Positions 14,600 through 25,148 of a stretch of 64,000 bases of DNA are shown here, piece by piece. Numbering within the stretch: the stretch's first letter is position 1; each line of letters begins with the position of its first letter. The notes beneath the pieces are model-generated. The model had not been told where the DNA came from, did no database searches, and worked only from the letters and a program-made list of their open reading frames with translations. A program made the position numbers and the translations under genes. The stretch is from a virus, in IMG/VR virus record IMGVR_UViG_3300021185_003351, positions 1-64,000 of that record; one strand, written 5' to 3'.

Positions 14600-15625
14600 A
14601 TGTTAACTCCACCATTAAATAAAATACCAATAATACCAGATCAATTAGTAAATATAATTGATGATCAAATTATTAAATTATTAGATAATATTACATTTAA
14701 TGTAACTATAGCAATTCAAGAAGCTATATCATTACCTGATGATATAAAATGTGATGATCCTAGGATAGAAGCATTAAGAAAAAGAATTGAACAAGTAAAT
14801 AATTTAATAACAAAATTACAAAAAATTATACCAATCATTGATAAGATAACAACTGGGTTACAAACTATTGTAGGAATTGCTAATACAATTAAAGCAGCTC
14901 AATTATTAAATCCATTAACAGCCCCAATGGTAATTATTCCAGAATTAATATTAACACAAAATTTAACTATAGCAAATGCAGGAGAAGCTGTTAAAAAATT
15001 AACTAAAGGAATAGGACCAAAAATAAATGCAAATTTAAATGAATTAATTTCTAGTTTAGTTCCTGTTGCAAATATAATAGGACAAGCTTGTAATCAAAAT
15101 TCTGCAGATATTGGTATAGCTGGTACAGCTGGATTACAATCTGCATTAAATGATTTAGATTATTCAGATTCAATTCCAGGGTATCCAGGTGGTAAATGGA
15201 TATTGATTTCTGGATCTGGGGAATTAGGTTCTCCAATTGGCATACCGCCTTCGCCTAAATCTCCATATAATGATGGACAAGGAACATGGTTTTGGTCTGG
15301 TAAAGGATATAATAATACTAATGGAGTAGGTTGGGGATCTACTGGAAGTAGAAATGATGATTATACAATTGGTACTGAATTTTATACTTCGGATAATGTT
15401 TCATCTGACGACATGAAACAATATTTAAGTATAGTTAATAATTTAGTTGATTCACAACAAAGTTTATTAACGTCATTGCAAGAAGCTCCAGCTCAATCAT
15501 TTAGTGGAGAAACCCCACCTAGTGATGATTTAGGAAAAATTGGTGATTATTATGTTGATACTGTATCTAATCATATATACGGTCCTAAAACAAATACTGG
15601 CTGGAATACGCCCGTAAATTATTAA
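14600..15625 (+). CDS. Baseplate/tail structural protein, hub-associated (341 aa)
   Basis: The N-terminal two thirds are Ile/Leu/Pro-rich helices without charge clusters (VNNLITKLQKIIPIIDKITTG..., ANIIGQACNQ), typical of proteins buried in a virion. The C-terminus carries GDYYVDTVSNHIYGPKTNTGW, a small motif that recurs in phage fibres and collagen-like proteins next to a variable tip. It directly follows the gp5-like gene. Exact role unknown. Confidence 0.6.
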   Translation: MLTPPLNKIPIIPDQLVNIIDDQIIKLLDNITFNVTIAIQEAISLPDDIKCDDPRIEALRKRIEQVNNLITKLQKIIPIIDKITTGLQTIVGIANTIKAAQLLNPLTAPMVIIPELILTQNLTIANAGEAVKKLTKGIGPKINANLNELISSLVPVANIIGQACNQNSADIGIAGTAGLQSALNDLDYSDSIPGYPGGKWILISGSGELGSPIGIPPSPKSPYNDGQGTWFWSGKGYNNTNGVGWGSTGSRNDDYTIGTEFYTSDNVSSDDMKQYLSIVNNLVDSQQSLLTSLQEAPAQSFSGETPPSDDLGKIGDYYVDTVSNHIYGPKTNTGWNTPVNY

Positions 15626-15631
15626 TAGTAA

Positions 15632-15645
15632 TATTTATTAAAAAA
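15632..15645 (+). promoter_or_regulatory. Candidate late promoter motif (variant)
   Basis: TATTTATT at 15632-15639 followed by AAAAAAG, 15 bases before the ATG at 15655. Confidence 0.45.
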
Positions 15646-15654
15646 GAAGAACGA

Positions 15655-16119
15655 ATGGAACAATCAAAATTTATCAAAACTTTAAGAAAAGTTATACAAG
15701 AAGAAATACGTTCTGTTATAAAACAAGAATTAACAGAAATATTGCAAGAAGGATTAAAATCTACAATATCTACGATTTCAGAAGAAAAACAAGTTACAAA
15801 CACAAAACATATGCCTGTTAAAACATCTAAGAATAAAGTTAATTTTAAAGAAACAAAATTTGCAGATATATTAAATGAGACAACAAAATTAACAGATCAT
15901 AAGAGTGCTAGTGATTATAAAGATTTAATGACAGAAGATATAGTAATGACATCAGCTGATGCTCAAGGATTTGGAATGCAAAGAAATATTCATCAAACAG
16001 CGGTAATGACAGATCCAGAATCCGGTAAGTCGTTAAAAGTAGATCCTACAATACAAAAAGCAATGACACGAGATTATTCTGCATTGATGAAAGCAATTGA
16101 TAATAAAAAGAAAAGGTAA
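15655..16119 (+). CDS. Hypothetical baseplate-region protein (154 aa)
   Basis: Starts with a strongly helical, coiled-coil-like segment (FIKTLRKVIQEEIRSVIKQELTEILQEGL), then a disordered polar middle and a short basic C-terminus. Its place just before gp25 suggests a tail-assembly or baseplate accessory protein. No family recognised. Confidence 0.5.
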   Translation: MEQSKFIKTLRKVIQEEIRSVIKQELTEILQEGLKSTISTISEEKQVTNTKHMPVKTSKNKVNFKETKFADILNETTKLTDHKSASDYKDLMTEDIVMTSADAQGFGMQRNIHQTAVMTDPESGKSLKVDPTIQKAMTRDYSALMKAIDNKKKR

Positions 16120-16122
16120 TGA

Positions 16123-16566
16123 ATGGCATATCAAGTTGTAACAGCTAATGATATAACTAAAAATCCAGATGTCGCAATTGGAGTTAAATTTCCATTTAAT
16201 GGCAAAGGTATTTTTACAAAAAGTTTTACAACAGATGATCAAGCATTAACAAATATAAAAAGTTTATTATTAACAAGAAAAGGGGAACGTTTCGAACAAC
16301 CAAATTTTGGTACAGATTTACTAAATGTTTTATTTGAACCAATAACAAGTGAATTAAAAACGTTTATTGAAGAAACAATTACATCTGCAGTTGCACTTTG
16401 GTTACCATATATTCAAATATCTAATTTAGATATAGTTACATTAGAAGAAGATCCAAATTTGGGTCATGAAATAAAAATATCAGTTGGATTTATTGTTACT
16501 GGTATTGGATCTGAACAAACAATTATTATTTTTGCAGATCAGAATGGAATTGTAAGAATTGAATAA
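16123..16566 (+). CDS. gp25: Baseplate wedge protein gp25-like (147 aa)
   Basis: The family signature is clear: a hydrophobic turn GVKFPFNGKGIFTKSF, then the segment LLLTRKGERFEQPNFGTDLLNVLFEP (about residues 48-73), where T4 gp25 and its T6SS relative TssE have the conserved L-x-T-x-x-G-E-R-x-x-x-P-x-F-G. Length matches T4 gp25 (132 aa). The protein joins the baseplate wedge to the sheath. Directly precedes gp6, as in T4-like phages. Confidence 0.92.
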   Translation: MAYQVVTANDITKNPDVAIGVKFPFNGKGIFTKSFTTDDQALTNIKSLLLTRKGERFEQPNFGTDLLNVLFEPITSELKTFIEETITSAVALWLPYIQISNLDIVTLEEDPNLGHEIKISVGFIVTGIGSEQTIIIFADQNGIVRIE

Positions 16567-16573
16567 GGAATAT

Positions 16574-18454
16574 ATGGAAGTAACAAAAGATATATCATAT
16601 TTAGGAAAAGATTTTGGACAATTTAGAAAAAACTTAATTGATTTTACTAAACAATACTTTCCAAATGATTATACAGATTTTAATGAATCATCTCCTGGTA
16701 TGCTATTTATGGAAATGGCATCATATGTAGGTGATGTATTAAGTTATTACGCAGATAATAATTTAAAAGAATCATTATTAGAACAAGCGTCGGAGCAAAA
16801 AAATATATATGATTTAGCTAAAGCTTTAGGATATAATGCAAAAAATGTTATACCGGCATATGTTACGTTAGATGTATTTCAATTAGTACCAGCTATAGGT
16901 ACTGGGGTAAGTAATAGACCAGACTATACATTTGCATTATCAATTAAATCTGGATTACGTGCTAAACAAAATAATGGATCTGTTGAATTCAGGACATTAA
17001 CAGATGTTGATTTTGCATTTTCATCTTCTATAAGCACAACCGATGTTACAGTATATGAAAGTGATGCATCTACTAATGAACCTACATATTATTTATTAAA
17101 AAAACAAGTACCTGCAGTATCTGGAGCTGTAAAAACTGCAACATTTAGTTTTACAAGTCCAAAACAATATGATAAAATTGTATTAACTGACACAGATGTT
17201 ATTGATATTATTAGTATAACTGAAAGTGATGGTGATGTTTGGACAGAAGTTCCATACTTAGCACAAGACACTGTTTTTAATGAAGTTCCAAATTTATTAG
17301 AAAATGATCCAGACTTTGCTCAATATAGAGACTCTTCTCCATATTTGTTAAAATTACGAAAAACATCTAAAAGATTTATTACAAGATTACGTAGTGACAA
17401 TACAATTGAAATACAATTTGGAGCTGGTATAAGTGATAATAATGATGAAGAAATTGTTCCAAATCCTAAAAATGTAGGAAATGGACTACAAGGAATGAGT
17501 CATAACGTTGATATTGATATAGATCCTTCAAATTTTTTATATACAAGAACATATGGACAAGCTCCTTCAAATACTACTTTAACTGTTACATATACGACTG
17601 GTAAAGGAGTTAGTGATAATATTGAAGCAAATCTTATAACAGACATTGAATTTGTAGATTTTCATGATGATCCAAATACAACTGCTGCAGCTGGAATGAT
17701 TAGATTTGCAAAAAGTAGCTTAGCAGTAAATAATCCAAATCCAGCTTCTGGAGCGAAGAGTTCTGAAACAGTACAAGATATTAAAAATAATGCTATGTCT
17801 AATTTTGCAACTCAAAATAGATTAGTAACAAAAGATGATTATCTAATTAGATGCTATGCAATGCCTTCAAAATTTGGTAGTGTTTCAAAAGCATATGTTG
17901 TACCAGATGATCAATTATCACAATCTAGTTTTATTTCATCTAGAGTACCAAATCCATTAGCATTAAATTTACATGTTTTAGGATTTAATGAGTCAAAACA
18001 ATTAACAGTATTGAATAATGCTGTAAAACATAATTTGCAGAATTATTTATCTTATTATAGAATATTAACCGATGCTGTAAATATTCAAGATGCTTTAATT
18101 GTTAATATATCTTTAGATTTTGAAATTATTATACGTACTAATTATAATTCAAATGAAGTTCTATTAAATTGTATCGATGCAATGAAACAGTATTTTGATA
18201 TTGATAAATGGCAGATTAATCAACCTATAGTTAAAACCGAAGTTATGAACACATTAGGAAATGTAACTGGAGTACAAAATGTAGTAGGAATAACTTTTAA
18301 AAATGTGTTTGATTCCTCACAAGGATATGCTGGAAATGTTTATGATTTAGTATCAGCAACAAAACAAGGAGTAATATATCCTCCATTAGATCCATCAATC
18401 TTTGAAATAAAATATTTAAATCGTGATATTAAAGGAAAAGTAGTAAATTTTTAA
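16574..18454 (+). CDS. gp6: Baseplate wedge protein gp6-like (626 aa)
   Basis: A large protein directly after gp25 with the gp6/J-like features: N-terminal region with DFNESSPGMLFMEMASYVGDVLSYYADN, where the S-P-G and G-D-x-L-x-Y-Y pattern is typical of gp6, then a long beta-rich middle and the C-terminal NLHVLGFNESKQLTVLN... region. I chose the ATG at 16574, preceded by AAGGA and giving MEVTKDISYLGKDF; a TTG at 16559 would add five residues and overlap gp25. It would form the inner baseplate ring that clamps the hub. Confidence 0.9.
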   Translation: MEVTKDISYLGKDFGQFRKNLIDFTKQYFPNDYTDFNESSPGMLFMEMASYVGDVLSYYADNNLKESLLEQASEQKNIYDLAKALGYNAKNVIPAYVTLDVFQLVPAIGTGVSNRPDYTFALSIKSGLRAKQNNGSVEFRTLTDVDFAFSSSISTTDVTVYESDASTNEPTYYLLKKQVPAVSGAVKTATFSFTSPKQYDKIVLTDTDVIDIISITESDGDVWTEVPYLAQDTVFNEVPNLLENDPDFAQYRDSSPYLLKLRKTSKRFITRLRSDNTIEIQFGAGISDNNDEEIVPNPKNVGNGLQGMSHNVDIDIDPSNFLYTRTYGQAPSNTTLTVTYTTGKGVSDNIEANLITDIEFVDFHDDPNTTAAAGMIRFAKSSLAVNNPNPASGAKSSETVQDIKNNAMSNFATQNRLVTKDDYLIRCYAMPSKFGSVSKAYVVPDDQLSQSSFISSRVPNPLALNLHVLGFNESKQLTVLNNAVKHNLQNYLSYYRILTDAVNIQDALIVNISLDFEIIIRTNYNSNEVLLNCIDAMKQYFDIDKWQINQPIVKTEVMNTLGNVTGVQNVVGITFKNVFDSSQGYAGNVYDLVSATKQGVIYPPLDPSIFEIKYLNRDIKGKVVNF

Positions 18455-18462
18455 GGTAAAAT

Positions 18463-19626
18463 ATGTTTAAAATTATTTATCCATCTGCAGACGCAACTTT
18501 ATATGAAGCATTACCTTCGTATAATACAGGAATTGATGAAATATTAGAAGTTGGCAAAAGATTATCCACTGCAGGAGAGTCATATTTAAATTCAAGATTT
18601 GTTATTCAATTTGATATGAATGATATTAAATCTGCATTATCAAAATATTCTGTTGATTTAGATACTTGTAAATTTATGTTACAATTATATACTACTAATG
18701 CAAAAAATTTACCAGCTCAATATACAATAGACGCAAACATAGTTACTGACTCATGGAATAATGGAACAGGATTTCAAAATAGTAACCCAGCTATTACTGA
18801 TGGTGTTTGTTGGAATACTCCAAAATCTGGAAGTGGTTGGACATCTGGGTCTCAAAATTATAATATACCTGGAACTGATTTATATGCATCCGGATCTGGT
18901 AAAGGTGGTAGTTGGCTCTATCAAGTATCAGATGGATTTTATAGTTCTAGTTTTTATTCCCAATCATTTTATACCCAACCAGGAATCGGTACAGGTATTT
19001 CAGAATCGTTTAGCACAAGACCAACTGATATTAATATGGACGTAACAGGCGCAGTTAAAACATGGATAAGTGGTAGTGGAGGAGTTACAGTTCCAAATAA
19101 TGGATTCCTTTTAAAGTTTTCTGACGCTGATGAAAGTGATGTTAATCAAACCGGATATATAAGATTTTTTAGTAGAGAAACTCATACTATATATGTTCCT
19201 AGAATATTAATGTTATTTGACAAATCAACTTTTAATAATGGTACTTTAACAGAATTTGATATTGATTCATATAAAATATATACTAGCTTACAAAAAGAAT
19301 ATAAAGACACTAGCGTTAATAAAATTAGAATTTATGCTCGTGATAAATATCCACAAAAATCTCCAACTAATTTATTTCCACAACAGACAGTAAAATACTT
19401 GCCGGCTGATACATTATATTCTATAATAGACGCAGCAACAGATGAAATTATAGTTCCATATGATTCTCAATATACAAAAATAAGTTGTGATTCAACTAGT
19501 AATTTTATCAATATTGATATGACTGGATTAATGCCAGAAAGATATTATAGATTAGCATTTAAAGTTGTTTCTGGATTTTATGAGGAATTTATTGAAGATG
19601 ACTTATTTTTTAAAGTAGTAAGATAA
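18463..19626 (+). CDS. Tail/baseplate structural protein with DNRLRE-like N-terminal domain (387 aa)
   Basis: The opening MFKIIYPSADATLYEALPSYNTG... SRFVIQFDMNDI has the pattern 'P-x-x-D-A-T-L-Y, then strands with R-F-V-I-Q-F-D' seen in DNRLRE/disaggregatase-like beta-sandwich domains. Ser/Gly-rich loops follow (about residues 120-185). Its place after gp6 corresponds to the wedge or fibre-attachment genes of T4. Assignment to a specific T4 gene is not possible by eye. Confidence 0.58.
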   Translation: MFKIIYPSADATLYEALPSYNTGIDEILEVGKRLSTAGESYLNSRFVIQFDMNDIKSALSKYSVDLDTCKFMLQLYTTNAKNLPAQYTIDANIVTDSWNNGTGFQNSNPAITDGVCWNTPKSGSGWTSGSQNYNIPGTDLYASGSGKGGSWLYQVSDGFYSSSFYSQSFYTQPGIGTGISESFSTRPTDINMDVTGAVKTWISGSGGVTVPNNGFLLKFSDADESDVNQTGYIRFFSRETHTIYVPRILMLFDKSTFNNGTLTEFDIDSYKIYTSLQKEYKDTSVNKIRIYARDKYPQKSPTNLFPQQTVKYLPADTLYSIIDAATDEIIVPYDSQYTKISCDSTSNFINIDMTGLMPERYYRLAFKVVSGFYEEFIEDDLFFKVVR

Positions 19627-19627
19627 C

Positions 19628-21562
19628 ATGTTGATACAAAAATTAAAAGAATATCCAAAAGTTTCCCAGGGAGGAAATTATGCTGCACCACCGACTACTA
19701 CACTAACAGCTGTTTTAGGACAATTTACACTTAGTACAACAGGAGCTGATTATGTGGGTCCATATCATACAATGTCAAATGGTGATTATATGACTGGAGC
19801 AACACATAATCGTGGAAGTGTACAATTAATTCCAATAACCTCTGGAAATCAGACTACGGTTGTTGGTACTGCATTAGTAGGACGATCTAATACTGGTATG
19901 ACTGGTGCTACCTCAACTGCTATTCAACCTCAACCATATGTTCCAACATCCGGAGAGTTAGTTGAATATGAAAAATATCGTGTTAGTGGCTCTTTATATA
20001 AATCTAATATTTCATATGTTAATTCTAGAGATACTAAAGGTAATATTTCACTCCGTGAAAATGAAAATAATGAATTATTATTAATAGAAAATATAAGTAA
20101 TAATTTTACAAATAGATCAATTGTATCTGCAATTGACACTCAATTTAGATATTTTAAATTTCCAGCTCAAATATCTACCACAATAGATGATATTGAATTT
20201 GATGAAAGTTTATTAGATATTGATCTTGATTTAGCAGTTTCAAATGATCCAAATGCAAATAAACTAATTAAAACATATGATGATAAACTTTATTATGTAC
20301 AAAATGGTAAAAAACGACTTTTTAATATAAAAGCAAGTTCAACATGGGCGTATAAAAATAATTTGCCACCTTTTGAAAATTTAGCTGGAAATATTTCTGG
20401 ATTAGATTTTGGAGAAAATAATTATAGTAATTATAATGAAGTAACATATAATACGGTAGCACCTTCGGTGTCTGATGGATATATAACAGGAGATCCATAT
20501 CTTCCAGAAGATGCATTTATAGAAGGAGATATTTATTCTAAAATAACTTTTATTACTGCAGTATCAATACCTAATTTGCCAAGCAATGTGCCAGTAAATA
20601 TCAATGGACCAAAAATTGGAAAAGTAGTATTTAGTGATTTAGCTGACGGTCAAAAGAGAAGAACTGAATTTGTTGCTAGTGAAACAGAAAATAGTTATCT
20701 AGGAATTAAAGTTGGTGCCTTTGGAAATACCGATACATCTGCTTTTGCTAATTATGGTATATATACAACTAATCCAAATGGCCCATATGCAATAATTGTA
20801 GATTATAACAATTATCAGGGAGCTGACACAGTAGGTCAACGAGATTTTGGTTTAGTACAAGATTTATTACAACTTTTCTATGTTGGGTTCAATGCATTTT
20901 TATTAGACAAACCAACAAAATTAGGAATACAAGTAAAAAATCAATTAACAATGTATGCATCTGTAGATTTATTTAATTCAACTGGAGTTCAATATGTTGC
21001 ATACAATGATGCACTAACATTGTTACGAAAAAATAATAATACTAATTCTACACAAATTCCCGAATACATGGGTAGTGGCTTTTCTATAGTTTCGGGTGAT
21101 AATTGGACTACAAAATATGAAGGATTACTTGGAGAAACAATGCAAGATAGTCAAGGAAAGCGTTTATATTGGTATAAAACCACAATAGATATAGTTGGAG
21201 AGGCAGCAACATTACAACTTTGGTCTATGACAAATAATCAACCTGTAAATAATTTAACAAATTTATTATACAACTCGGTAGAAGTTCCAAATGCTCCTAT
21301 TTTACCAATACGATCGAATTCAACAACATTTCCGGGGTGGGTTGTAAACTTCAATGATTTATTTCCAAATGGTATAACACCAAATACTCATACAGAATTT
21401 GAAGTACGTATAGCTACTACAACAACATTTTCTGTTGATGTATATTTTATAGGATGGCAACGACAAGATAATGATGCAGTATATATAATTAATGATTCAG
21501 TACATTTAGGAACTCCTCCTGATTTAACATTAAGTAATATGCCAACAGGACCGCAAAACTAA
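19628..21562 (+). CDS. Large baseplate/tail structural protein (644 aa)
   Basis: A beta-rich protein with Gly/Thr/Ser-rich N-terminus, then acidic strand-rich domains and many aromatic residues; no catalytic motif. It starts two bases after the previous stop and is followed by the 1175-residue protein, so all are probably parts of one baseplate or fibre complex. T4 gp7/gp8/gp10 occupy this kind of position, but I cannot match it to one of them. Confidence 0.55.
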   Translation: MLIQKLKEYPKVSQGGNYAAPPTTTLTAVLGQFTLSTTGADYVGPYHTMSNGDYMTGATHNRGSVQLIPITSGNQTTVVGTALVGRSNTGMTGATSTAIQPQPYVPTSGELVEYEKYRVSGSLYKSNISYVNSRDTKGNISLRENENNELLLIENISNNFTNRSIVSAIDTQFRYFKFPAQISTTIDDIEFDESLLDIDLDLAVSNDPNANKLIKTYDDKLYYVQNGKKRLFNIKASSTWAYKNNLPPFENLAGNISGLDFGENNYSNYNEVTYNTVAPSVSDGYITGDPYLPEDAFIEGDIYSKITFITAVSIPNLPSNVPVNINGPKIGKVVFSDLADGQKRRTEFVASETENSYLGIKVGAFGNTDTSAFANYGIYTTNPNGPYAIIVDYNNYQGADTVGQRDFGLVQDLLQLFYVGFNAFLLDKPTKLGIQVKNQLTMYASVDLFNSTGVQYVAYNDALTLLRKNNNTNSTQIPEYMGSGFSIVSGDNWTTKYEGLLGETMQDSQGKRLYWYKTTIDIVGEAATLQLWSMTNNQPVNNLTNLLYNSVEVPNAPILPIRSNSTTFPGWVVNFNDLFPNGITPNTHTEFEVRIATTTTFSVDVYFIGWQRQDNDAVYIINDSVHLGTPPDLTLSNMPTGPQN

Positions 21563-21572
21563 TTTAAATATT

Positions 21573-24500
21573 ATGATAAATCAATATTCAAATATCAAAC
21601 AAATAAATGAAAGCTTAAATGCTTTAGAAGGTTATAGATATCGTGATGCAGATCGTAATATATTTTTACGAAACACACAACAATATATATTTGATACTGC
21701 ATATCATGATACAGAATTTCACATATATTCAGGAGATGAATGGATTACTGGAAAATATAATGGTGTAAATTTATCTGGTTTTACTGGCCAAAAATTTGAT
21801 GAAAATAATAATCCAATATTTTTAAATAACTCACATACATTAGATGTATATCAACAATTTTCTGATTTACAGTTAACTTCTGGTAATTATAGATTTGCTG
21901 TTAATTTCTTTGAGAATAAAATTGGAAGTTATGACACTCCGTCATTTGTAATTGATAAAATATCAGCTGATAAAACAGAAATTAGATTAAGATTATTAGA
22001 TGAAACAAATAGTCAACATTTATTACAGATAACTGATTGGATTGATAATGTTAATCAAACAGTATTTAATACACAAACAAGTAAAAATTATTTACTAAAT
22101 TTTGGAAAAAATCAAACAATACATTTTGTTAATAGTGTAGTTATAGGAAAATATTTATTTGTTAAAACATATAAGCCAGTCGACACGGATATATTTAAAG
22201 AAAATTTTAAATGTTGGGTTGTTTGTGAAAAACAATTACCATACATTGATAATGTATCTTTATCTGAACAAGAAGTAGAAATCCAATACAATGTATTAAA
22301 TCATATAAACTGGGATGCATATGATGAGTCATTACAATCCTCAGAAACTAGTTTAAAAAATTGGAATCAATTATTAGGATCATCATTACAAACATCTCAA
22401 CAAATTATTGATTCATATTTTTCTGGAAGCTTAAGTGGAATTAATTTAAATATTGATTATAGTGATTTTAATAATTTTATATTTTATAGTTCTGCTACAG
22501 AGCGATTATCAAACTTTAAATATAAATTAGAATTACTAGAATATTATACAGCTCAGTCTTCATCTGCAGCAAGTTTATCAGGTGGAACGTCGACAACGAA
22601 TGCAAATGATTATAAATCATTATATAATAATTTAATTGGAACATTTGATGAATTTGAAAATTTTCTGTATTATCAATCATCGTCGGCATTATTTAGTAAT
22701 AATATACCAAGTATAAATCCAAATGTTAGTTTTATAACTGGTAGTTATATAAATCCAGTACCTAAAATAAATAATTCTATTCCATATCAATTGCAGTCTG
22801 TCACTAGTAGTATTTTTGAATCGTGGTATTCAGGAACATATGAGTCAGCATCTTTATATGATTTACGTAATAATAATAAGTTAACAAAATCTATACCAGA
22901 ATTTATTTTATTAGATGAAAATAATGAACAATTATCTATTTTTGTTAATATGTTAGGGCATCATTATGATATTTTATACTCTTATATAAATTCTATGACA
23001 AAAATTAATAATCGGGACGAACATCCTAAAAAAGGAATGCCTAATGAATTATTATATTCTGTTGCTAAACAATTTGGATGGACATTAACAAATGGAAATC
23101 AATATCAGAATTTATGGGAATATGTTTTAGGCACTAATGAAACTGGAACTCCGTTAACTGGATCTAATACAGTTGGCGATGAATCATTACCAGGTCGTGA
23201 AATGACATTTAACGTATGGAGGAGAATTGTTAATAATATTCCTGGATTACTAAAATCAAAAGGAACAAAAAGAAGTATTCAAGCGTTATTATCTTGTTAT
23301 GGAGTACCTCAATCATTAATTACTATTAAAGAATATGGCGGTCCAAGAATCGAACGAAAACCAGTTTATGAAAAATTAAATTTTGATTATGCATTAGATT
23401 TAATAAATAATAATGCTGGTACAGTTCGTGTTGATTATGATCAACCAATTAATTCTGTTGAATTAAGATTTAAAATAGATAACGTATTAAATAATCCAAC
23501 TGTACCTAGTTCAATGAATCTATACTCTATAGGTTCTAATAATGTAACTATAAATTTTGTACGTGGAACATTAGGAACGTTGAGTATTAATGGAACTGCT
23601 ACTAATGAAATTGAATGTTATAATGGAGAATTTTTAAATACCTTATTAAGAAGTGGCTCATCTGGAACATTAGAATTAATAGTTCAAAAATCAAAATATG
23701 GAAAAATTGTAGCAGCTGTTTCTTCGTCTGTTACTGCATCATTTCCTAATACCGGTACTTTAACATTAGGAGGAGCAACAAGATTAAAAGGACAATTACA
23801 AGAATTAAGATTATGGTCATCTAGTTTACAAAATGATCCGTTTTCTAATCATACAAAAGCACCAGGTTCATATGATGGAAATATTAATGCATATGATGAA
23901 TTAACATTTAGATTACCATTAAATGAAAATATAAATCATTCACAAACAGGAAGTTTATTAGGAGTAGAACCAAATATATCTAATATATCTGCATCATTTA
24001 TAGGATGGAGTTCAAATACTCCATATGATTCATTAGAAGAAACTTATTACTATGATGGAATTTCAATAGGAGCTGGGACTTATGATGATAATAAAATTCG
24101 TATTGAATCAAATGAACTTACTGGAAATTTAAGTGTTGCTACAAGAGCTTCATTATCACAATATGATAAAGCTCCATTAGATTCAAATAAATTAGGAGTA
24201 TTTTATTCTCCTCAAACAATTATAGATGAAGATATAATAGCACAATTAGGAAGTGTTAAATTAGATCAATATATAGGAGATCCAGAAGATCAACAAAAAA
24301 AATCATATCCGGAACTAATACAATTTTCTAGATCGTATTGGAAAAAATATAATAATAAAAATAATTTAAATGCATTTATTAATATGTTTACATTGTTTGA
24401 TTTATCATTTTTTAAACAAATTGATCAATTATTACCAGCAAGAATTGATAAAATTAAAGGATTACTAGTACAACCTAATTTGCTAGAACGAAGTAAAGAA

Positions 24501-25100
24501 GCGGTATATAGTAAACCAGTTCAATTAAAAAATAATAGTTATACGTCTTCTTTAAATATATCTCCAGAAATACCTTTTTCATATGATAATATTAATGTAG
24601 TATTAAATAATAAAGATATCTTATTATCTGGTATATCTAATAAAATACAAGGAGAAATGCGTCCTATAGATATGTATACCGGAAGTATATCATCATTAAG
24701 TGTAAATATTAACGCTTCTTCAGGAATTTCAGTTGCAACAGTAGGTCAAAGAAGACATAGATTTGAAGGATGTAAATTGACTGGCCCTGGTATTAATATT
24801 CCGACTAATAATTTTCCAGTTGGAGAACCGGTTGTTACAAGAGTAAGAGTTAGTCCAACAGAATTAGTTAGCAGTGATCCTAATCGATTAGGAGTATTTA
24901 GTACAAAACGTGATACCGAAATAACAATTAAAGAAGAACCAGAAATTATTGTATCAGAAAATGATCCTACAACAACAGCTCAAACAACTACTAATACATT
25001 AGCTGCTAAAGGAAATACATCAATACCAGAAAATAATCCACCGGTTATACAACGAACTACAAATAATAAAAGTAATTATAAATCTACTAGAGGAAATTAA
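21573..25100 (+). CDS. Very large baseplate wedge-like protein with LamG-like insert (1175 aa)
   Basis: Residues about 460-590 contain a tail-protein-I-like region (MLGHHYDILYSYINSM, then PNELLYSVAKQFGWTL and NNIPGLLKSKGTKRSIQALLSCYGVP), a pattern known from baseplate proteins that hold fibres. Immediately after, about residues 610-740, comes a LamG/concanavalin-like sandwich (VELRFKIDNVL... LQELRLWSSSLQ). The C-terminus ends in a disordered Thr/Asn-rich tail. It is probably a gp7-type wedge component to which adhesins attach. A perfect 16-base palindrome follows the stop. Confidence 0.6.
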   Translation: MINQYSNIKQINESLNALEGYRYRDADRNIFLRNTQQYIFDTAYHDTEFHIYSGDEWITGKYNGVNLSGFTGQKFDENNNPIFLNNSHTLDVYQQFSDLQLTSGNYRFAVNFFENKIGSYDTPSFVIDKISADKTEIRLRLLDETNSQHLLQITDWIDNVNQTVFNTQTSKNYLLNFGKNQTIHFVNSVVIGKYLFVKTYKPVDTDIFKENFKCWVVCEKQLPYIDNVSLSEQEVEIQYNVLNHINWDAYDESLQSSETSLKNWNQLLGSSLQTSQQIIDSYFSGSLSGINLNIDYSDFNNFIFYSSATERLSNFKYKLELLEYYTAQSSSAASLSGGTSTTNANDYKSLYNNLIGTFDEFENFLYYQSSSALFSNNIPSINPNVSFITGSYINPVPKINNSIPYQLQSVTSSIFESWYSGTYESASLYDLRNNNKLTKSIPEFILLDENNEQLSIFVNMLGHHYDILYSYINSMTKINNRDEHPKKGMPNELLYSVAKQFGWTLTNGNQYQNLWEYVLGTNETGTPLTGSNTVGDESLPGREMTFNVWRRIVNNIPGLLKSKGTKRSIQALLSCYGVPQSLITIKEYGGPRIERKPVYEKLNFDYALDLINNNAGTVRVDYDQPINSVELRFKIDNVLNNPTVPSSMNLYSIGSNNVTINFVRGTLGTLSINGTATNEIECYNGEFLNTLLRSGSSGTLELIVQKSKYGKIVAAVSSSVTASFPNTGTLTLGGATRLKGQLQELRLWSSSLQNDPFSNHTKAPGSYDGNINAYDELTFRLPLNENINHSQTGSLLGVEPNISNISASFIGWSSNTPYDSLEETYYYDGISIGAGTYDDNKIRIESNELTGNLSVATRASLSQYDKAPLDSNKLGVFYSPQTIIDEDIIAQLGSVKLDQYIGDPEDQQKKSYPELIQFSRSYWKKYNNKNNLNAFINMFTLFDLSFFKQIDQLLPARIDKIKGLLVQPNLLERSKEAVYSKPVQLKNNSYTSSLNISPEIPFSYDNINVVLNNKDILLSGISNKIQGEMRPIDMYTGSISSLSVNINASSGISVATVGQRRHRFEGCKLTGPGINIPTNNFPVGEPVVTRVRVSPTELVSSDPNRLGVFSTKRDTEITIKEEPEIIVSENDPTTTAQTTTNTLAAKGNTSIPENNPPVIQRTTNNKSNYKSTRGN

Positions 25101-25114
25101 TCAAAATTTTGATT
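25099..25114 (+). repeat. Perfect 16-base palindrome after the stop codon
   Basis: AATCAAAATTTTGATT reads the same on both strands and starts inside the TAA stop of the preceding gene, seven bases before a promoter-like motif. It could be a weak terminator hairpin or a protein-binding site. Confidence 0.45.
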
Positions 25115-25120
25115 GAACAA

Positions 25121-25133
25121 TATTTATTAAAAA
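25121..25133 (+). promoter_or_regulatory. Candidate late promoter motif (variant)
   Basis: TATTTATT at 25121-25128 followed by AAAAAC, 20 bases before the ATG at 25149; an AAAGGA lies closer to the start as a possible ribosome site. Confidence 0.45.
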
Positions 25134-25148
25134 CAAAAGGACATTAAT

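Noticed and set aside
16559-16573. TTG start for the gp6-like gene
   Set aside because: The ATG at 16574 has a better-placed AAGGA and avoids overlap with gp25.
18761-19045. 94-residue plus-strand frame inside the 18463 gene
   Set aside because: Alternative-frame shadow with no start signal and unlikely composition.
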